A program made the translations under genes and the position numbers. From Candidatus Nanohalarchaeota archaeon (GTDB taxonomy: Archaea; EX4484-52; B79-G9): a stretch of DNA of 18,181 nt. The stretch is from the NCBI GenBank assembly GCA_030594795.1, contig JAUVEK010000008.1, forward strand, positions 1-18,181. Direction: 5' to 3'. The notes beneath the pieces are model-generated. The model saw only the letters and a program-made list of their open reading frames with translations, was not told where the DNA came from and made no database searches. Below, piece by piece: positions 1 to 7,729 of the stretch. Every line of letters starts with the position of its first letter. Positions within the stretch are counted from its first letter, which is position 1.

Positions 1-2627
1 TTTGCCTTTTTTATGAGGCTTTTTGCCTGCTTTTCGCTTGTTACTGCCTCTGCCATGATGTCTGAGATGTTTGCTTCTGCGAGGTCGTTTGCGTTTTTGA
101 TGCCTGATTTTCTCAGGGCTTCTGCGCGCTTTCCGCCAATGCCTTTTATGTCTTCAAGAGGAATTTGTTCTTCTGCTTCTTCTATCGGCTTTAGCTCTCC
201 TTTATCTTCTTCGTCTGGCTCTTCTTTTTTCTCTTCTACTTCTTCTGTGAAGAAGTTTTTTGTCTTTCCTGCGATTTCAGGGCCGAAGAGGATGAGGATG
301 ATTATCACGAGGCCGATTATTGTCGCGTAGATGAGGTTTCTTGATAATGGCGCTCTTTCGTCGGTAGCGTCTCCTGTTGGCGTTGTCTGCTTCTCTGGCA
401 ATTCTGTGACTTGTGCGCTTTTTACATTGAATTTGTAGGTGTCTGATGTTGTGTTTACTTCTGTGAATTCAATGGTTACTGTGTATTGCCTGTCTTCTGT
501 TGTCAGTTCGTATATGTTTTCGCCCAGTTCAGGGTTCTCGTCTTCTATCTGTGCGCCGTCTATCCCGATTATAAATGAGCCGGTTTGGAAGTTGATTTTT
601 ACCTGCATTTCCTTGCCATTGCTTTCGTATGTCCCTTCCATTGTTTCTGTCTGGTTTTCATTTATCTCATATGTTTTTTCGGTGTCAATGGTTATCGGGT
701 ATGTTTCAGGAACTTTTTCTATTTCTTCTTCAGGCTCTTCAGGTTCTGCCGGCGTTTCTTCTGGTGTTTCTGCTTTGCTGTTCAGTATTAGTTTCAGTGT
801 GACTGTTTTTGAAGCCGTGCCGTTTCTTTTTATTTCGATGTCTATGTTGTGTGTTCCAGCTTCTGTTCCGTATGGAGGGCTTACGTATATGTAGAATTCT
901 CCTTCCATGTCCTGGTTGATATCCAGTGCTGTCGGATCGATGAAAACCCAGTCAGGCCCGCCTATGGTTGAGATGCTGAAGTTGGATGCGTATTCCCCGG
1001 TGTTTTTTACGGTCAGTGTGTACATGTATCCTTTGTATTCCTGTGCTTCTATGATCTGTGGGTTTGCGTTGATTGTGTATCCATAGCATTTTTCCTGGTC
1101 TTTTAGTGTAATGTTTACTGTCTTTGTGTCTCTCGTGTGTTCTGAGAACATATTTATTATTATGTTTTTGTCTTCTGTGCCTGCCGGGACCGTGAGCAGT
1201 ATATCTTTTGCCTCAAGGCTTTCCAGTTCCACAATATTCTGTCCGAGTGTTCCCTCGCTTGCTTCCAGGTTGTATGTGTCTTTGTTTTTTCCTGTGTTTT
1301 CCAGTGTCAGTGTGAATACTGCGTCTGTCTGGGGGCAGACTTTTATGATTTGGGGTTCTGCTGTGAGTGTTGCTGAGTAGCAGTTCTCTATTATAAGCAG
1401 TGATTCTGATGTGTCTTTGATGTCTGATTCTGCTGTGACTGTTACTGTGTATGTATCGTAGTCAAGGTCTTTTGTGGGTATTGCAAGCTGCAGTTCCCAG
1501 GTATTTCCTGCTTCTACTGATGCTTCCTTTTCTGACAGTTCTCCCATTGTGCTTGAGAACCTGATTGTGTCTTCTGTTTTGCCTGTGTTTTTTACTGTTA
1601 CTGAGTATTCTGCGATGTCGCCTTTACATACTCTTTTTTCTTTTGGTATTGTTATGACTGCAACGCCTTTGCAGTTCTGGGCTGCGATTGTTACTGAAAG
1701 TTTGTTTGTTTCGTGTGGTGATTTCACTTCGATGTTTGCGGTGTATTGACCCATGTCTTCAGGACTTACTGTCAGCTTTACTTTCTTTTCGGTTTCGGCT
1801 TCAATTGTTAGTGCCTCTGAGCTTAATTCCCCGAAATCTGTAGTTATTGTATAGGTGTCTTCTTTTGTGCCTGTGTTCTTAATTGTTAATGTGAAATCAG
1901 ATGAGTCTTTTATGCACATTGTCTTTGATTCAGGGGTGATTGTGGCAACCTGTGAATAGCAGTTGATTCCCATTATCCGGAGTGTCTTTTGGTCCTCTGC
2001 GTATGATGTTTTTGATTTTACGCTGATGTCGACTGTTTTTTTGTCTCCGGTTACAGGAATCCTGAGAGTGACTTTTTTGGATTCGCCGCTTTCAAGTGCG
2101 ATTTCGTCTTGCCCGAGAATTCCGGATGTTGATGTGATCATGAATGTTTCGTCTGTTTTTCCGAGGTTTGAGATGTCAAGACTGAATGTTTCTGTGTCTC
2201 CGATGCATCCGGTTCTCAGAGTTGATGTCCTGAGTTCTACGCCGTGTACACGTAAAACCTCTATTGTGAGTGTTTCTGTGTCTTTGGAGTTGCCTGATTC
2301 TGCGGTGATGTCTATTCTGTATTCTCCTGTCTCTGTGTCGCAGGGCGGTGTCATGAAAATTGCTATACTTTTACTTTCGCCAGGAGATAGTGTGGCTTTC
2401 TGGGGGGCGGTTATAATCCATGTGTCTTGCGGAGATATTGTATATGTATCTGTGAGTTCTCCTGTGTTTTCGATTGTTCCTTTGATCATTGTGCCTCCAG
2501 AACAAGGACCCATTCTTGCGAAGTTTGTGTCCAGATTCAGGCTAACGCTGTAATCTGTTGCTAATGCCTGGGGTACGATCATCAGTAGTACCATTACTGT
2601 ATATAGTGCTATTATTTTTTTGTTCAT
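1..2627 (-). CDS. Exported COG1470-like repeat protein, membrane anchored, with cytoplasmic helix-hairpin-helix domain (3' end missing)
   Basis: The frame is open from an ATG at 2627 to the left edge (875 codons, C-terminus missing). I chose this start because GGTGA lies 6 bases upstream and a signal peptide follows (MNKK, hydrophobic stretch, cleavage likely after ALA at 21-23). Residues 24 to about 610 hold six beta-rich repeats of 93-98 residues with the recurring core 'NTGxxxDTY', as in COG1470/NEW3-type Ig-like domains. Cys residues recur with the same period (42, 96, 141, 223, 238, 319, 334, 416, 431, 514). An acidic Pro/Glu linker (about 613-636) and a further beta domain lead to a membrane span at 765-781. 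The tail is Glu/Lys rich and ends in a helix-hairpin-helix (about 823-875, core KGIGGKRAEALRKSGI). The repeats should face outside and the tail the cytoplasm. Its role is not known; structural surface protein or envelope-to-nucleoid link are inferences. Confidence 0.85.
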   Translation of the reverse strand, partial: MNKKIIALYTVMVLLMIVPQALATDYSVSLNLDTNFARMGPCSGGTMIKGTIENTGELTDTYTISPQDTWIITAPQKATLSPGESKSIAIFMTPPCDTETGEYRIDITAESGNSKDTETLTIEVLRVHGVELRTSTLRTGCIGDTETFSLDISNLGKTDETFMITSTSGILGQDEIALESGESKKVTLRIPVTGDKKTVDISVKSKTSYAEDQKTLRIMGINCYSQVATITPESKTMCIKDSSDFTLTIKNTGTKEDTYTITTDFGELSSEALTIEAETEKKVKLTVSPEDMGQYTANIEVKSPHETNKLSVTIAAQNCKGVAVITIPKEKRVCKGDIAEYSVTVKNTGKTEDTIRFSSTMGELSEKEASVEAGNTWELQLAIPTKDLDYDTYTVTVTAESDIKDTSESLLIIENCYSATLTAEPQIIKVCPQTDAVFTLTLENTGKNKDTYNLEASEGTLGQNIVELESLEAKDILLTVPAGTEDKNIIINMFSEHTRDTKTVNITLKDQEKCYGYTINANPQIIEAQEYKGYMYTLTVKNTGEYASNFSISTIGGPDWVFIDPTALDINQDMEGEFYIYVSPPYGTEAGTHNIDIEIKRNGTASKTVTLKLILNSKAETPEETPAEPEEPEEEIEKVPETYPITIDTEKTYEINENQTETMEGTYESNGKEMQVKINFQTGSFIIGIDGAQIEDENPELGENIYELTTEDRQYTVTIEFTEVNTTSDTYKFNVKSAQVTELPEKQTTPTGDATDERAPLSRNLIYATIIGLVIIILILFGPEIAGKTKNFFTEEVEEKKEEPDEEDKGELKPIEEAEEQIPLEDIKGIGGKRAEALRKSGIKNANDLAEANISDIMAEAVTSEKQAKSLIKKA

Positions 2628-2711
2628 ATTACATCACCGTTTTTGTTTTTTTATTTTAGATCTGACTATTTTTTTGATAGATTTTTGTTTTGATTACGTA
2701 TTCATTTGACA

Positions 2712-2727
2712 GTTAATCTTTTAAACC
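2712..2727 (-). promoter_or_regulatory. TATA-containing promoter element of the COG1470-like gene
   Basis: Read on the minus strand this is GGTTTAAAAGATTAAC. The TTTAAAA core is a plausible archaeal TATA box about 95 bases ahead of the ATG, implying a leader of about 70 bases. The 15 bases GTTTAAAAGATTAAC match the element ahead of the neighbouring surface-protein gene except for one missing T. The intergenic stretch 2628-2784 is otherwise AT-rich, with nothing else I recognise, and the upstream gene has no clear U-tract after its stop, so some read-through from it is possible. Confidence 0.5.
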
Positions 2728-2784
2728 TTACTGTTTTGTAGTAACATTCAATTTTGGGTGTTTGATGGTATTTTGTCTATATTA

Positions 2785-5079
2785 TTACATGATTACCTGA
2801 TCCCAGCTTACGTGGTATACTCCTTTTCCTTTTGGTCTTTTTGGGGCAGGCATCGGAATTTTCTTTTTTACGTGGCCGATGATATCGGGTAATGCCCCCG
2901 TGTTTTCTTTTGCTTTTTCCCGGACAGTGCTTTTGTTTTCTTTTTTCAGGTGCCCGATATGCCCGGGGATTAATGTTGGCTCCAGCGGTCTTTTTTCTTC
3001 TTTGTCGTATCGGGTTTTTCTGTAGTACAGGAGTATGTTTACGATGATAAAGAGCGCCAGGAGGAATACTACCCCTGTTGCTGTTTTTGGGCCGATGAAC
3101 TCAGTTATGCCCTGTTCATCTTCAGTTTTTTTCTTTTGTTCTGTTACAGGTTCTGTTACATATAGTGTCAGCGGGATTTTTTTGATTGTCTCGTTTCCTT
3201 TGTAAACTGTAATGTTTCCTTTGTATTCTCCTTTTGCGTTTGTCGGGTTGAAGTATATCTGGAGTGCTTTTGTTTCTTTGTTTTCTATTGTTTCTGAGCC
3301 GGGGAGGAAGACCCAGCTATCGTAGAAGTCTGTGTCTACGCTGAATACGTTTTTTGAGCCGAGGTGGTTCGTGATTGTTATTGTTACCAGGTTTCCTCCG
3401 AAGTTGCTGACAACAAGTTCTTTGTTGCTTGTCTCTATGTCTACGTATTTGTGTAAGTTTTCTTCTTCTTCCTGTTCTGCTGCGTTTTCGAGCTTTTCGC
3501 CAAGTTCATCTATTTTTTCTTTTACTTCTTCGAAGTTTGTATTTGTATTACGGTTGTTTTCGGCTATGTTTTCGTTGATGGTTTCCAGTTTGCTGTTGGT
3601 TGTGTTTATCTGGCTTGCGATTGTTTCAAGCTTACGGCTGGTTTCGCTGTCCGTGTCATGGCTTTCAATGTATATTCTTTCTTTGCCTTCTTTTACTATT
3701 ATGATTGTATATTGCTGGTTTTGCGTCTCGATTATTGTTGTGCCTGCATCGCCTGTGTCCTGTGCTGATGTTTCTTTTTGCCTGATTAGTATTATCTTGT
3801 CTTTCTTTATGTTTTCGAGCTCTACTGAGATTTTGTGGTATCCGGGGGTGTCGAATTTCACGTAGTCTGCGTAGTCGCCGTTTTCATTCGGGATGATGGT
3901 TTTTTCGTATGTGTCGTCCTTGTAGATGTTTAGTTTTTTTGTTGTTCCTTCACCATTCTGCCTTGCGTAGCCGCTTGTTTTTATCCAGTCGCCTGTGAAT
4001 GCCTCGTCTTGCGGGCTGATTTTTAAGGATAGTGTGTAGCCGTGCGTCTCTATGTATTGGATGGTTTTTTGCTGTGTGTCCTGGTTGTAGGCAAGGATTA
4101 TGAGTTCGTACTTCCCGCTTTTCCGGGGCGTGTCTATATAGAGTGTTTTTGTTTTACTGTGGCCGCGGATGAGGTAAAATGGTGCGCTGTAGACTGTTTT
4201 TGAGTCAAGGATCAGCTTTATCTTCACGTTTTCCTCGTCCTGAGTGCCGCTGTTTTTTACTGTGACTGTTACTGGTATTCTTTCTTCGGGGTTGAGTGGT
4301 ACGTTGTAGCTGATTGATGTGAAGTCAAGGTCGTGGTTCGCGCCTCTTTTTTCGTCGAGGTAGAAGCTTTCGCTTTGGGTGTCTGTGTCTTTCAGCCATG
4401 AGTCTTTGTATAGTACGGTTTTGATTTTTGCTGTGTGTATTCCTTTTTCCAGGTCATCTGTCCGGTATGAGAATGTATGGTAGCGTGTGCCGTGGTTGTA
4501 GTTTCCAGTGTATACTTTTTCCTCGTTCCCGTCTATGTATAAGTATAGTTTGACTTTTGTGCTGCTTGGGGCGTTTATGTAGAATTTGGCTGTGAGCCGT
4601 ATCGTGTCTCCTGCATGAGCACTGTCGGGTGTTATTGTCAGGTCCTGTATGTCTATAGTATATGTGCCTGTGTCTTTTTCTTCGTCGAAGTATATGTTCT
4701 TTGTAACTGTGTCTGTGTCTTCTAATGTGCCGTCGTCATATACTTTTGCCTTGATTTTTATCTCGTGTTTCCTGTCTTCGAGGTCATCTGAGTCGTAGTA
4801 GAATGTGTAGTAGTATGTGCCTGCGTAACTGTGGCTTTTTGTGTATGTTTTTTCGAGGGTGTCGTCGATGTACAGGTATAGCTTGATGTCTGGGTCGTAT
4901 CCTTCCACCCTGTAGTGGACTTTTATTTTTATTGTGTCTCCAATGTCCGGGTCTTCCGGGGTGATTGTTATATCTCTTACTGAAATGCTGTAAGATGCGG
5001 CCTCTGTTGTGTGCGGCAGTGCGATCGCGAGGCAAAGTGCAGCAGCCAGTATAATTGTTAGCAATGTTTTATTTATCAT
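2785..5079 (-). CDS. Exported multi-domain surface protein with duplicated beta domain, CARDB-like domain, coiled coil and one C-terminal membrane span
   Basis: 764 residues from the ATG at 5079, chosen because GGTGA sits 5 bases upstream; in-frame GTG and TTG codons 9 and 12 bases further up are less likely. A signal peptide covers 1 to about 28. Residues 29-133 and 140-243 are a tandem duplication (both contain 'ITPxxxxxGDTI', 'KLYLYIDxxxEK' and 'TFxYxxDDLE'). Residues 248-345 resemble a CARDB/Ig-like adhesion module (VTVKNSGTQDEENVKIKLIL), 348-433 another beta domain, about 478-540 a coiled coil with heptad-like Leu/Ile spacing, and 545-643 another Ig-like module. The span at about 666-686 is followed by a basic tail of about 78 residues with a twin motif [IL]PxxIGH[LV]KK (704-713 and 730-739). 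Signal peptide plus stop-transfer span puts the repeats outside. Likely a cell-surface or adhesion/structural protein; the partner is unknown. Confidence 0.88.
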   Translation of the reverse strand: MINKTLLTIILAAALCLAIALPHTTEAASYSISVRDITITPEDPDIGDTIKIKVHYRVEGYDPDIKLYLYIDDTLEKTYTKSHSYAGTYYYTFYYDSDDLEDRKHEIKIKAKVYDDGTLEDTDTVTKNIYFDEEKDTGTYTIDIQDLTITPDSAHAGDTIRLTAKFYINAPSSTKVKLYLYIDGNEEKVYTGNYNHGTRYHTFSYRTDDLEKGIHTAKIKTVLYKDSWLKDTDTQSESFYLDEKRGANHDLDFTSISYNVPLNPEERIPVTVTVKNSGTQDEENVKIKLILDSKTVYSAPFYLIRGHSKTKTLYIDTPRKSGKYELIILAYNQDTQQKTIQYIETHGYTLSLKISPQDEAFTGDWIKTSGYARQNGEGTTKKLNIYKDDTYEKTIIPNENGDYADYVKFDTPGYHKISVELENIKKDKIILIRQKETSAQDTGDAGTTIIETQNQQYTIIIVKEGKERIYIESHDTDSETSRKLETIASQINTTNSKLETINENIAENNRNTNTNFEEVKEKIDELGEKLENAAEQEEEENLHKYVDIETSNKELVVSNFGGNLVTITITNHLGSKNVFSVDTDFYDSWVFLPGSETIENKETKALQIYFNPTNAKGEYKGNITVYKGNETIKKIPLTLYVTEPVTEQKKKTEDEQGITEFIGPKTATGVVFLLALFIIVNILLYYRKTRYDKEEKRPLEPTLIPGHIGHLKKENKSTVREKAKENTGALPDIIGHVKKKIPMPAPKRPKGKGVYHVSWDQVIM

Positions 5080-5109
5080 AGTTGTCACCAATGTGTAGTT
5101 CTTGAGGAG

Positions 5110-5125
5110 GTTAATCTTTATAAAC
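5110..5125 (-). promoter_or_regulatory. TATA-containing promoter element of the multi-domain surface-protein gene
   Basis: On the minus strand this reads GTTTATAAAGATTAAC. TTTATAAA is a good archaeal TATA box about 41 bases from the ATG, giving a predicted leader of about 15-20 bases that still contains the GGTGA site. The element is almost identical to the one ahead of the COG1470-like gene. Confidence 0.6.
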
Positions 5126-5293
5126 GTATCGGTAGTGACTTGATTGGATGTAGTTTTGATGCGTATTTGGATGTTTTTTGTTTTTTTATTGCTTTATTCT
5201 TCTTCTTTTGTTTTTTAAGGCTATGATGAACTTTTAATTCCTGTTTTGAGCTTTTTGGAACGATTTATGTTCTTTTTTCTGCGGTGTGGATAA

Positions 5294-5303
5294 ACTATAT
5301 AAA
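5294..5303 (+). promoter_or_regulatory. Candidate TATA box for the 5390-6844 gene pair
   Basis: ACTATATAAA is a good TATA-box match and would start a transcript near 5320-5325 with a leader of about 65-70 bases. A second AT-rich site, TTATTTAAAT at 5348-5357, would give almost no leader. The 5092-5389 stretch is therefore a divergent regulatory region serving this pair and the surface gene on the other strand; I see no gene in it. Confidence 0.4.
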
Positions 5304-5389
5304 TTGTGTTGTCCATATATTCTCAGTTGTGTTGGGATGAGGATAGTTATTTAAATTTGATGGTGTTATCTTAAGGCTCTGGAGGTATT

Positions 5390-5839
5390 ATGATGAATGA
5401 TAATGATTTGAAGGTTGATGAACTGCTTGGAAAAGGGTGGATGAAGGTATGGATGATTTTCGAGGTGCAGGCTGCTGACAAGGCGGTCTGCGTATCTTCA
5501 CTTAAGAAGCATATCAAGGATATGGGTTCTCTTGATTCTGTTGAGATTATTGATGAGTCGTTTGCGGGTGTTGATAAGATTGAGGCGCCTGAGGGGCTTA
5601 AGAAGAGGGGTGTGAATACCCTGTTTGCGCAGGTGTCGGAGGTTACGATTATGGCGCGTGATTTTGAGGGGCTTGTTAATGTCGTGATTAATTATGCCCC
5701 GTCTGCTGTTGAGATTATGGCTCCTGAGAAGATTACGATTACGATGAGGGATGCGCAGAATAGTCTGGCGTCTGTTGCTGATATGATGCATAAGTTCGCG
5801 AGGGCCGGCATTGGCGGCGTCGTGATTAAAGGGGACTGA
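5390..5839 (+). CDS. Conserved archaeal protein of unknown function
   Basis: 149 residues, soluble, no signal peptide or membrane span. GGAGGT at 5381-5386 precedes two adjacent ATG codons (5390 and 5393); the second has the more usual spacing, so the true start could be one codon later. The N-terminal half has a mixed beta/alpha look (WMKVWMIFEVQA, then a Lys-rich helix); the C-terminal half contains 'VVINYAPSAVEIMAPEKITI' followed by a helix with 'DAQNSLASVADMMHKFA' and a Gly-rich end. It reminds me of an uncharacterised protein family common in archaeal genomes, but I cannot name it. The next gene begins 9 bases after its stop, so the two are probably co-transcribed. An EF-1-beta identity was considered and dropped because length and motifs differ. 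Confidence 0.75.
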   Translation: MMNDNDLKVDELLGKGWMKVWMIFEVQAADKAVCVSSLKKHIKDMGSLDSVEIIDESFAGVDKIEAPEGLKKRGVNTLFAQVSEVTIMARDFEGLVNVVINYAPSAVEIMAPEKITITMRDAQNSLASVADMMHKFARAGIGGVVIKGD

Positions 5840-5848
5840 CCGGGGTAT

Positions 5849-6844
5849 ATGTGCATGAGATATCTGTTGGTTTTTTTTGGCAGTGTTTTTGCTTTTTTGC
5901 TATTTTCAGGTATGGGGTTTGCTTCGCAGATTGCGGATCATACTATTTTGCTTGATATTGATGATGGAAATGCTGCTCATTTTGATGTCAGGGTGACTTT
6001 TGTTGAGTTGACTACGGAGCGCATTAATTATCTTGTTTTTGCGCGTATTGATAATGCCCGCGGGAGCGATGTTTTGGGTGAGCTTGAGTGCGTTGTTGAG
6101 AAGCAGACGTATGGGGCCCAGATATCGTGTGCACCGAATAGCAAGATGAGGGAGAATTATACTGTTGAGATGAGTTTTGATTCCTATGATCTTGTGAGGA
6201 GGAGCGGGGATGCTGAGTTGTTTTCGTATAGTTACAGTGTCAAGGATCCTACGAATGATTTTCATATAAGAATTCTTTTGCCTGAAGGGGCTTCGCTTCT
6301 TTCTGCAGAGGATTTTGACCCGTTTTTTCCCGAGGGCGCAGTTATCGGGACTGAGATGGGACGGAGGGTTTCGCTTGAGTGGGATGTTTTGAAGCCGGAT
6401 CTTGGGAGGACGTATACTTTTGATTCTTATTTTGAGTTTGTGGGTAAGCTGCCTGATGTGGTTGAGCCTGTTGATGATACGGGTGACGGTGATGGGCAGG
6501 ATTCCGGGTTGTTGTTTGCTGCAGGGGTCGTAATTGTTGTAGTGATGGTTTTGTATTATTTCAGGCGGCGGGTCGAAAAAAGCGGTTCAGGTGTCAAGAG
6601 AGTGTTTTCTGTGCTTAAGGGTGATGAGCGCAGGGTGATTGATGTTGTTCTTCTGAAGGGAGATAAATGCAAGCAGAGGGATATTGTCCGTGCTACTGAT
6701 TTTTCCAAGGCAAAGGTTTCGAGAATTATGACTGAACTTGAGGCGAGGGGGATACTTTCAAGGGAGAGGATCGGCAGGACCAACAGGGTTGTTTTGTCTG
6801 AGAATATGGGCAAGACAAAGCCTGCAAAATCTGATTCTGAGTGA
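5849..6844 (+). CDS. Membrane-spanning winged-helix transcription regulator (COG2512-like)
   Basis: 331 residues. A signal-like N-terminus (about 1-26, ending GFAS) leads to an extracytoplasmic beta-rich domain of about 170 residues with two Cys (81 and 94) that could form a disulfide. An Asp/Gly linker (about 207-218) precedes one span (220-238) and a basic stop-transfer stretch FRRRVEK. Residues 250-316 are a MarR-like winged helix: 'QRDIVRATDFSKAKVSRIM' as helix-turn-helix, then 'LEARGILSRERIGRTNRVVL' as recognition end and wing. This outside-domain/TM/inside-wHTH plan is typical of the archaeal COG2512 family, so it probably senses an envelope state and binds DNA at the membrane. GGGGT is 3-4 bases before the first ATG; an in-frame ATG at 5855 is also possible. 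Targets are unknown; the adjacent surface genes are candidates by location only. Confidence 0.85.
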   Translation: MCMRYLLVFFGSVFAFLLFSGMGFASQIADHTILLDIDDGNAAHFDVRVTFVELTTERINYLVFARIDNARGSDVLGELECVVEKQTYGAQISCAPNSKMRENYTVEMSFDSYDLVRRSGDAELFSYSYSVKDPTNDFHIRILLPEGASLLSAEDFDPFFPEGAVIGTEMGRRVSLEWDVLKPDLGRTYTFDSYFEFVGKLPDVVEPVDDTGDGDGQDSGLLFAAGVVIVVVMVLYYFRRRVEKSGSGVKRVFSVLKGDERRVIDVVLLKGDKCKQRDIVRATDFSKAKVSRIMTELEARGILSRERIGRTNRVVLSENMGKTKPAKSDSE

Positions 6845-6853
6845 TTACAGTAT

Positions 6854-7285
6854 TCATGATTTTTTTGTCTGCTTTTTTGCGGGTTTTACAGGCTCGAGTT
6901 TGGGCATGCTGATTACAGGTGGCAGCTGCATTATGTCTGAGAGCTGGAGTGCAAGTATGCCTGTCTTTTTGAAGATGTGGTTCATGAGCTCAATGTGAGC
7001 GTAGGATGGCACTGTTTTGTTTTTGCTCCATGATTTCAGGATTTCTTCTGTCTTGCCTGATTTGTAGACTATTGTGCCTTCGATTTCGATTGTGGCGACT
7101 TCCGGCTCGATTTCGCTTTTGAATCTGAAGTCTACTGAGAGAACGTCTATCTTGCTGTCGAATCCTTCAAGCCTGGATTTTTTTATGCTGGTTATTTCAG
7201 GGCCTGTGTTTATTTTCATGTTGGGTTTTGGTGCGCTTTTTCGTTCAGCGCTGATTTTTTTGTAGTTTAGTCCGATTATTGGCAT
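6854..7285 (-). CDS. Small conserved archaeal protein of unknown function (beta-rich)
   Basis: 143 residues. The start is well supported: GGAGGT lies 7 bases ahead of the ATG. No signal peptide or span. The N-terminus PIIGLNYKKISAER and the middle 'VDFRFKSEIEPEVATIEIEG' suggest a beta-sheet fold followed by a helix (YAHIELMNHIFKKTGILALQL); the end is Pro/Lys rich (KPAKKQTKKS). I recall similar MPIIGxN-starting proteins in other archaea but no known function. Length and beta-rich profile are compatible with a distant SecB-like fold, which is a weak guess. It is convergent with the wHTH regulator gene, with 9 bases between the stop codons. Confidence 0.7.
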   Translation of the reverse strand: MPIIGLNYKKISAERKSAPKPNMKINTGPEITSIKKSRLEGFDSKIDVLSVDFRFKSEIEPEVATIEIEGTIVYKSGKTEEILKSWSKNKTVPSYAHIELMNHIFKKTGILALQLSDIMQLPPVISMPKLEPVKPAKKQTKKS

Positions 7286-7474
7286 TGTTATGACCTCCGA
7301 TAATTATTGTAATGTCCTGTGATTTTTTATTGTGAACTGACAATAAAATCTGCGGAAATTTAATTCATTTGGTGCATTTCCTAACTTTCCCTGTGTTATT
7401 CGTGGGAAAGAAGCTTAGGATTCTCCAATTTTCACTGATATCCTATGATTTCTTAAGTTTATATTTGTTTGTCC

Positions 7475-7505
7475 GGGCAGGAAGGGTGGGGTGCAAATTT
7501 GGGGG
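7475..7505 (+). other. G-rich tract with four G-runs
   Basis: Runs of 3, 3, 4 and 5 G occur at 7475-7477, 7484-7486, 7488-7491 and 7501-7505, in otherwise T-rich intergenic DNA, about 15 bases downstream of a TATA-like site (7456-7467). Loop lengths of 6, 1 and 9 could allow an intramolecular G-quadruplex. Function is unknown. Confidence 0.35.
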
Positions 7506-7671
7506 TGAAACTGGCTTGATTTTTGAATATGGTTGTTTTTTGCTTATTTTTCGAAACGGGGGTTAAATTTCTTTGTTGGAACATTTATCTCATTATTTTT
7601 TGCTTTATTTTTAGAATAAAACGTGTTGGTTTTGGAATATTTTTGCCTGTGAAACTGTTACGAGTCAAATA

Positions 7672-7679
7672 CTTATATG
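7672..7679 (+). promoter_or_regulatory. Candidate TATA box for the S-layer gene
   Basis: CTTATATG would place transcription start near 7700 and give a leader of about 140 bases. A second candidate, CCTTATATTAAC at 7791-7802, would give a short leader of about 20 bases still including the GAGGTG site (7825-7830). The sequence alone does not decide between them; both may be used. Confidence 0.35.
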
Positions 7680-7705
7680 CGGATGCCCAATATGTGGTTA
7701 AGCTC

Positions 7706-7729
7706 AATGGATTAGATAGTATATCCATT
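7706..7729 (+). repeat. Small inverted repeat in the S-layer leader region
   Basis: Arms AATGGAT (7706-7712) and ATCCATT (7723-7729) are perfectly complementary around a 10-base loop. If transcription starts at the upstream TATA box the hairpin would lie near the 5' end of the leader. Seven base pairs in AT-rich DNA can occur by chance. Confidence 0.3.

Noticed and set aside
439..2553. Several plus-strand open frames of 90-196 codons
   Set aside because: They lie opposite the long exported repeat gene, lack ribosome-binding sites and consist mostly of Ser, Val and Phe from T-rich DNA. The minus-strand frame has a signal peptide, repeats and a promoter.
3332..3865. 177-codon plus-strand frame
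   Set aside because: Shadow of the coiled-coil region of the second surface protein; Ser/Phe/Val rich with no domain or start site.
5390..5839. Elongation factor 1-beta
   Set aside because: Archaeal EF-1-beta is about 90 residues with different motifs; this protein is 149 residues and does not show them.
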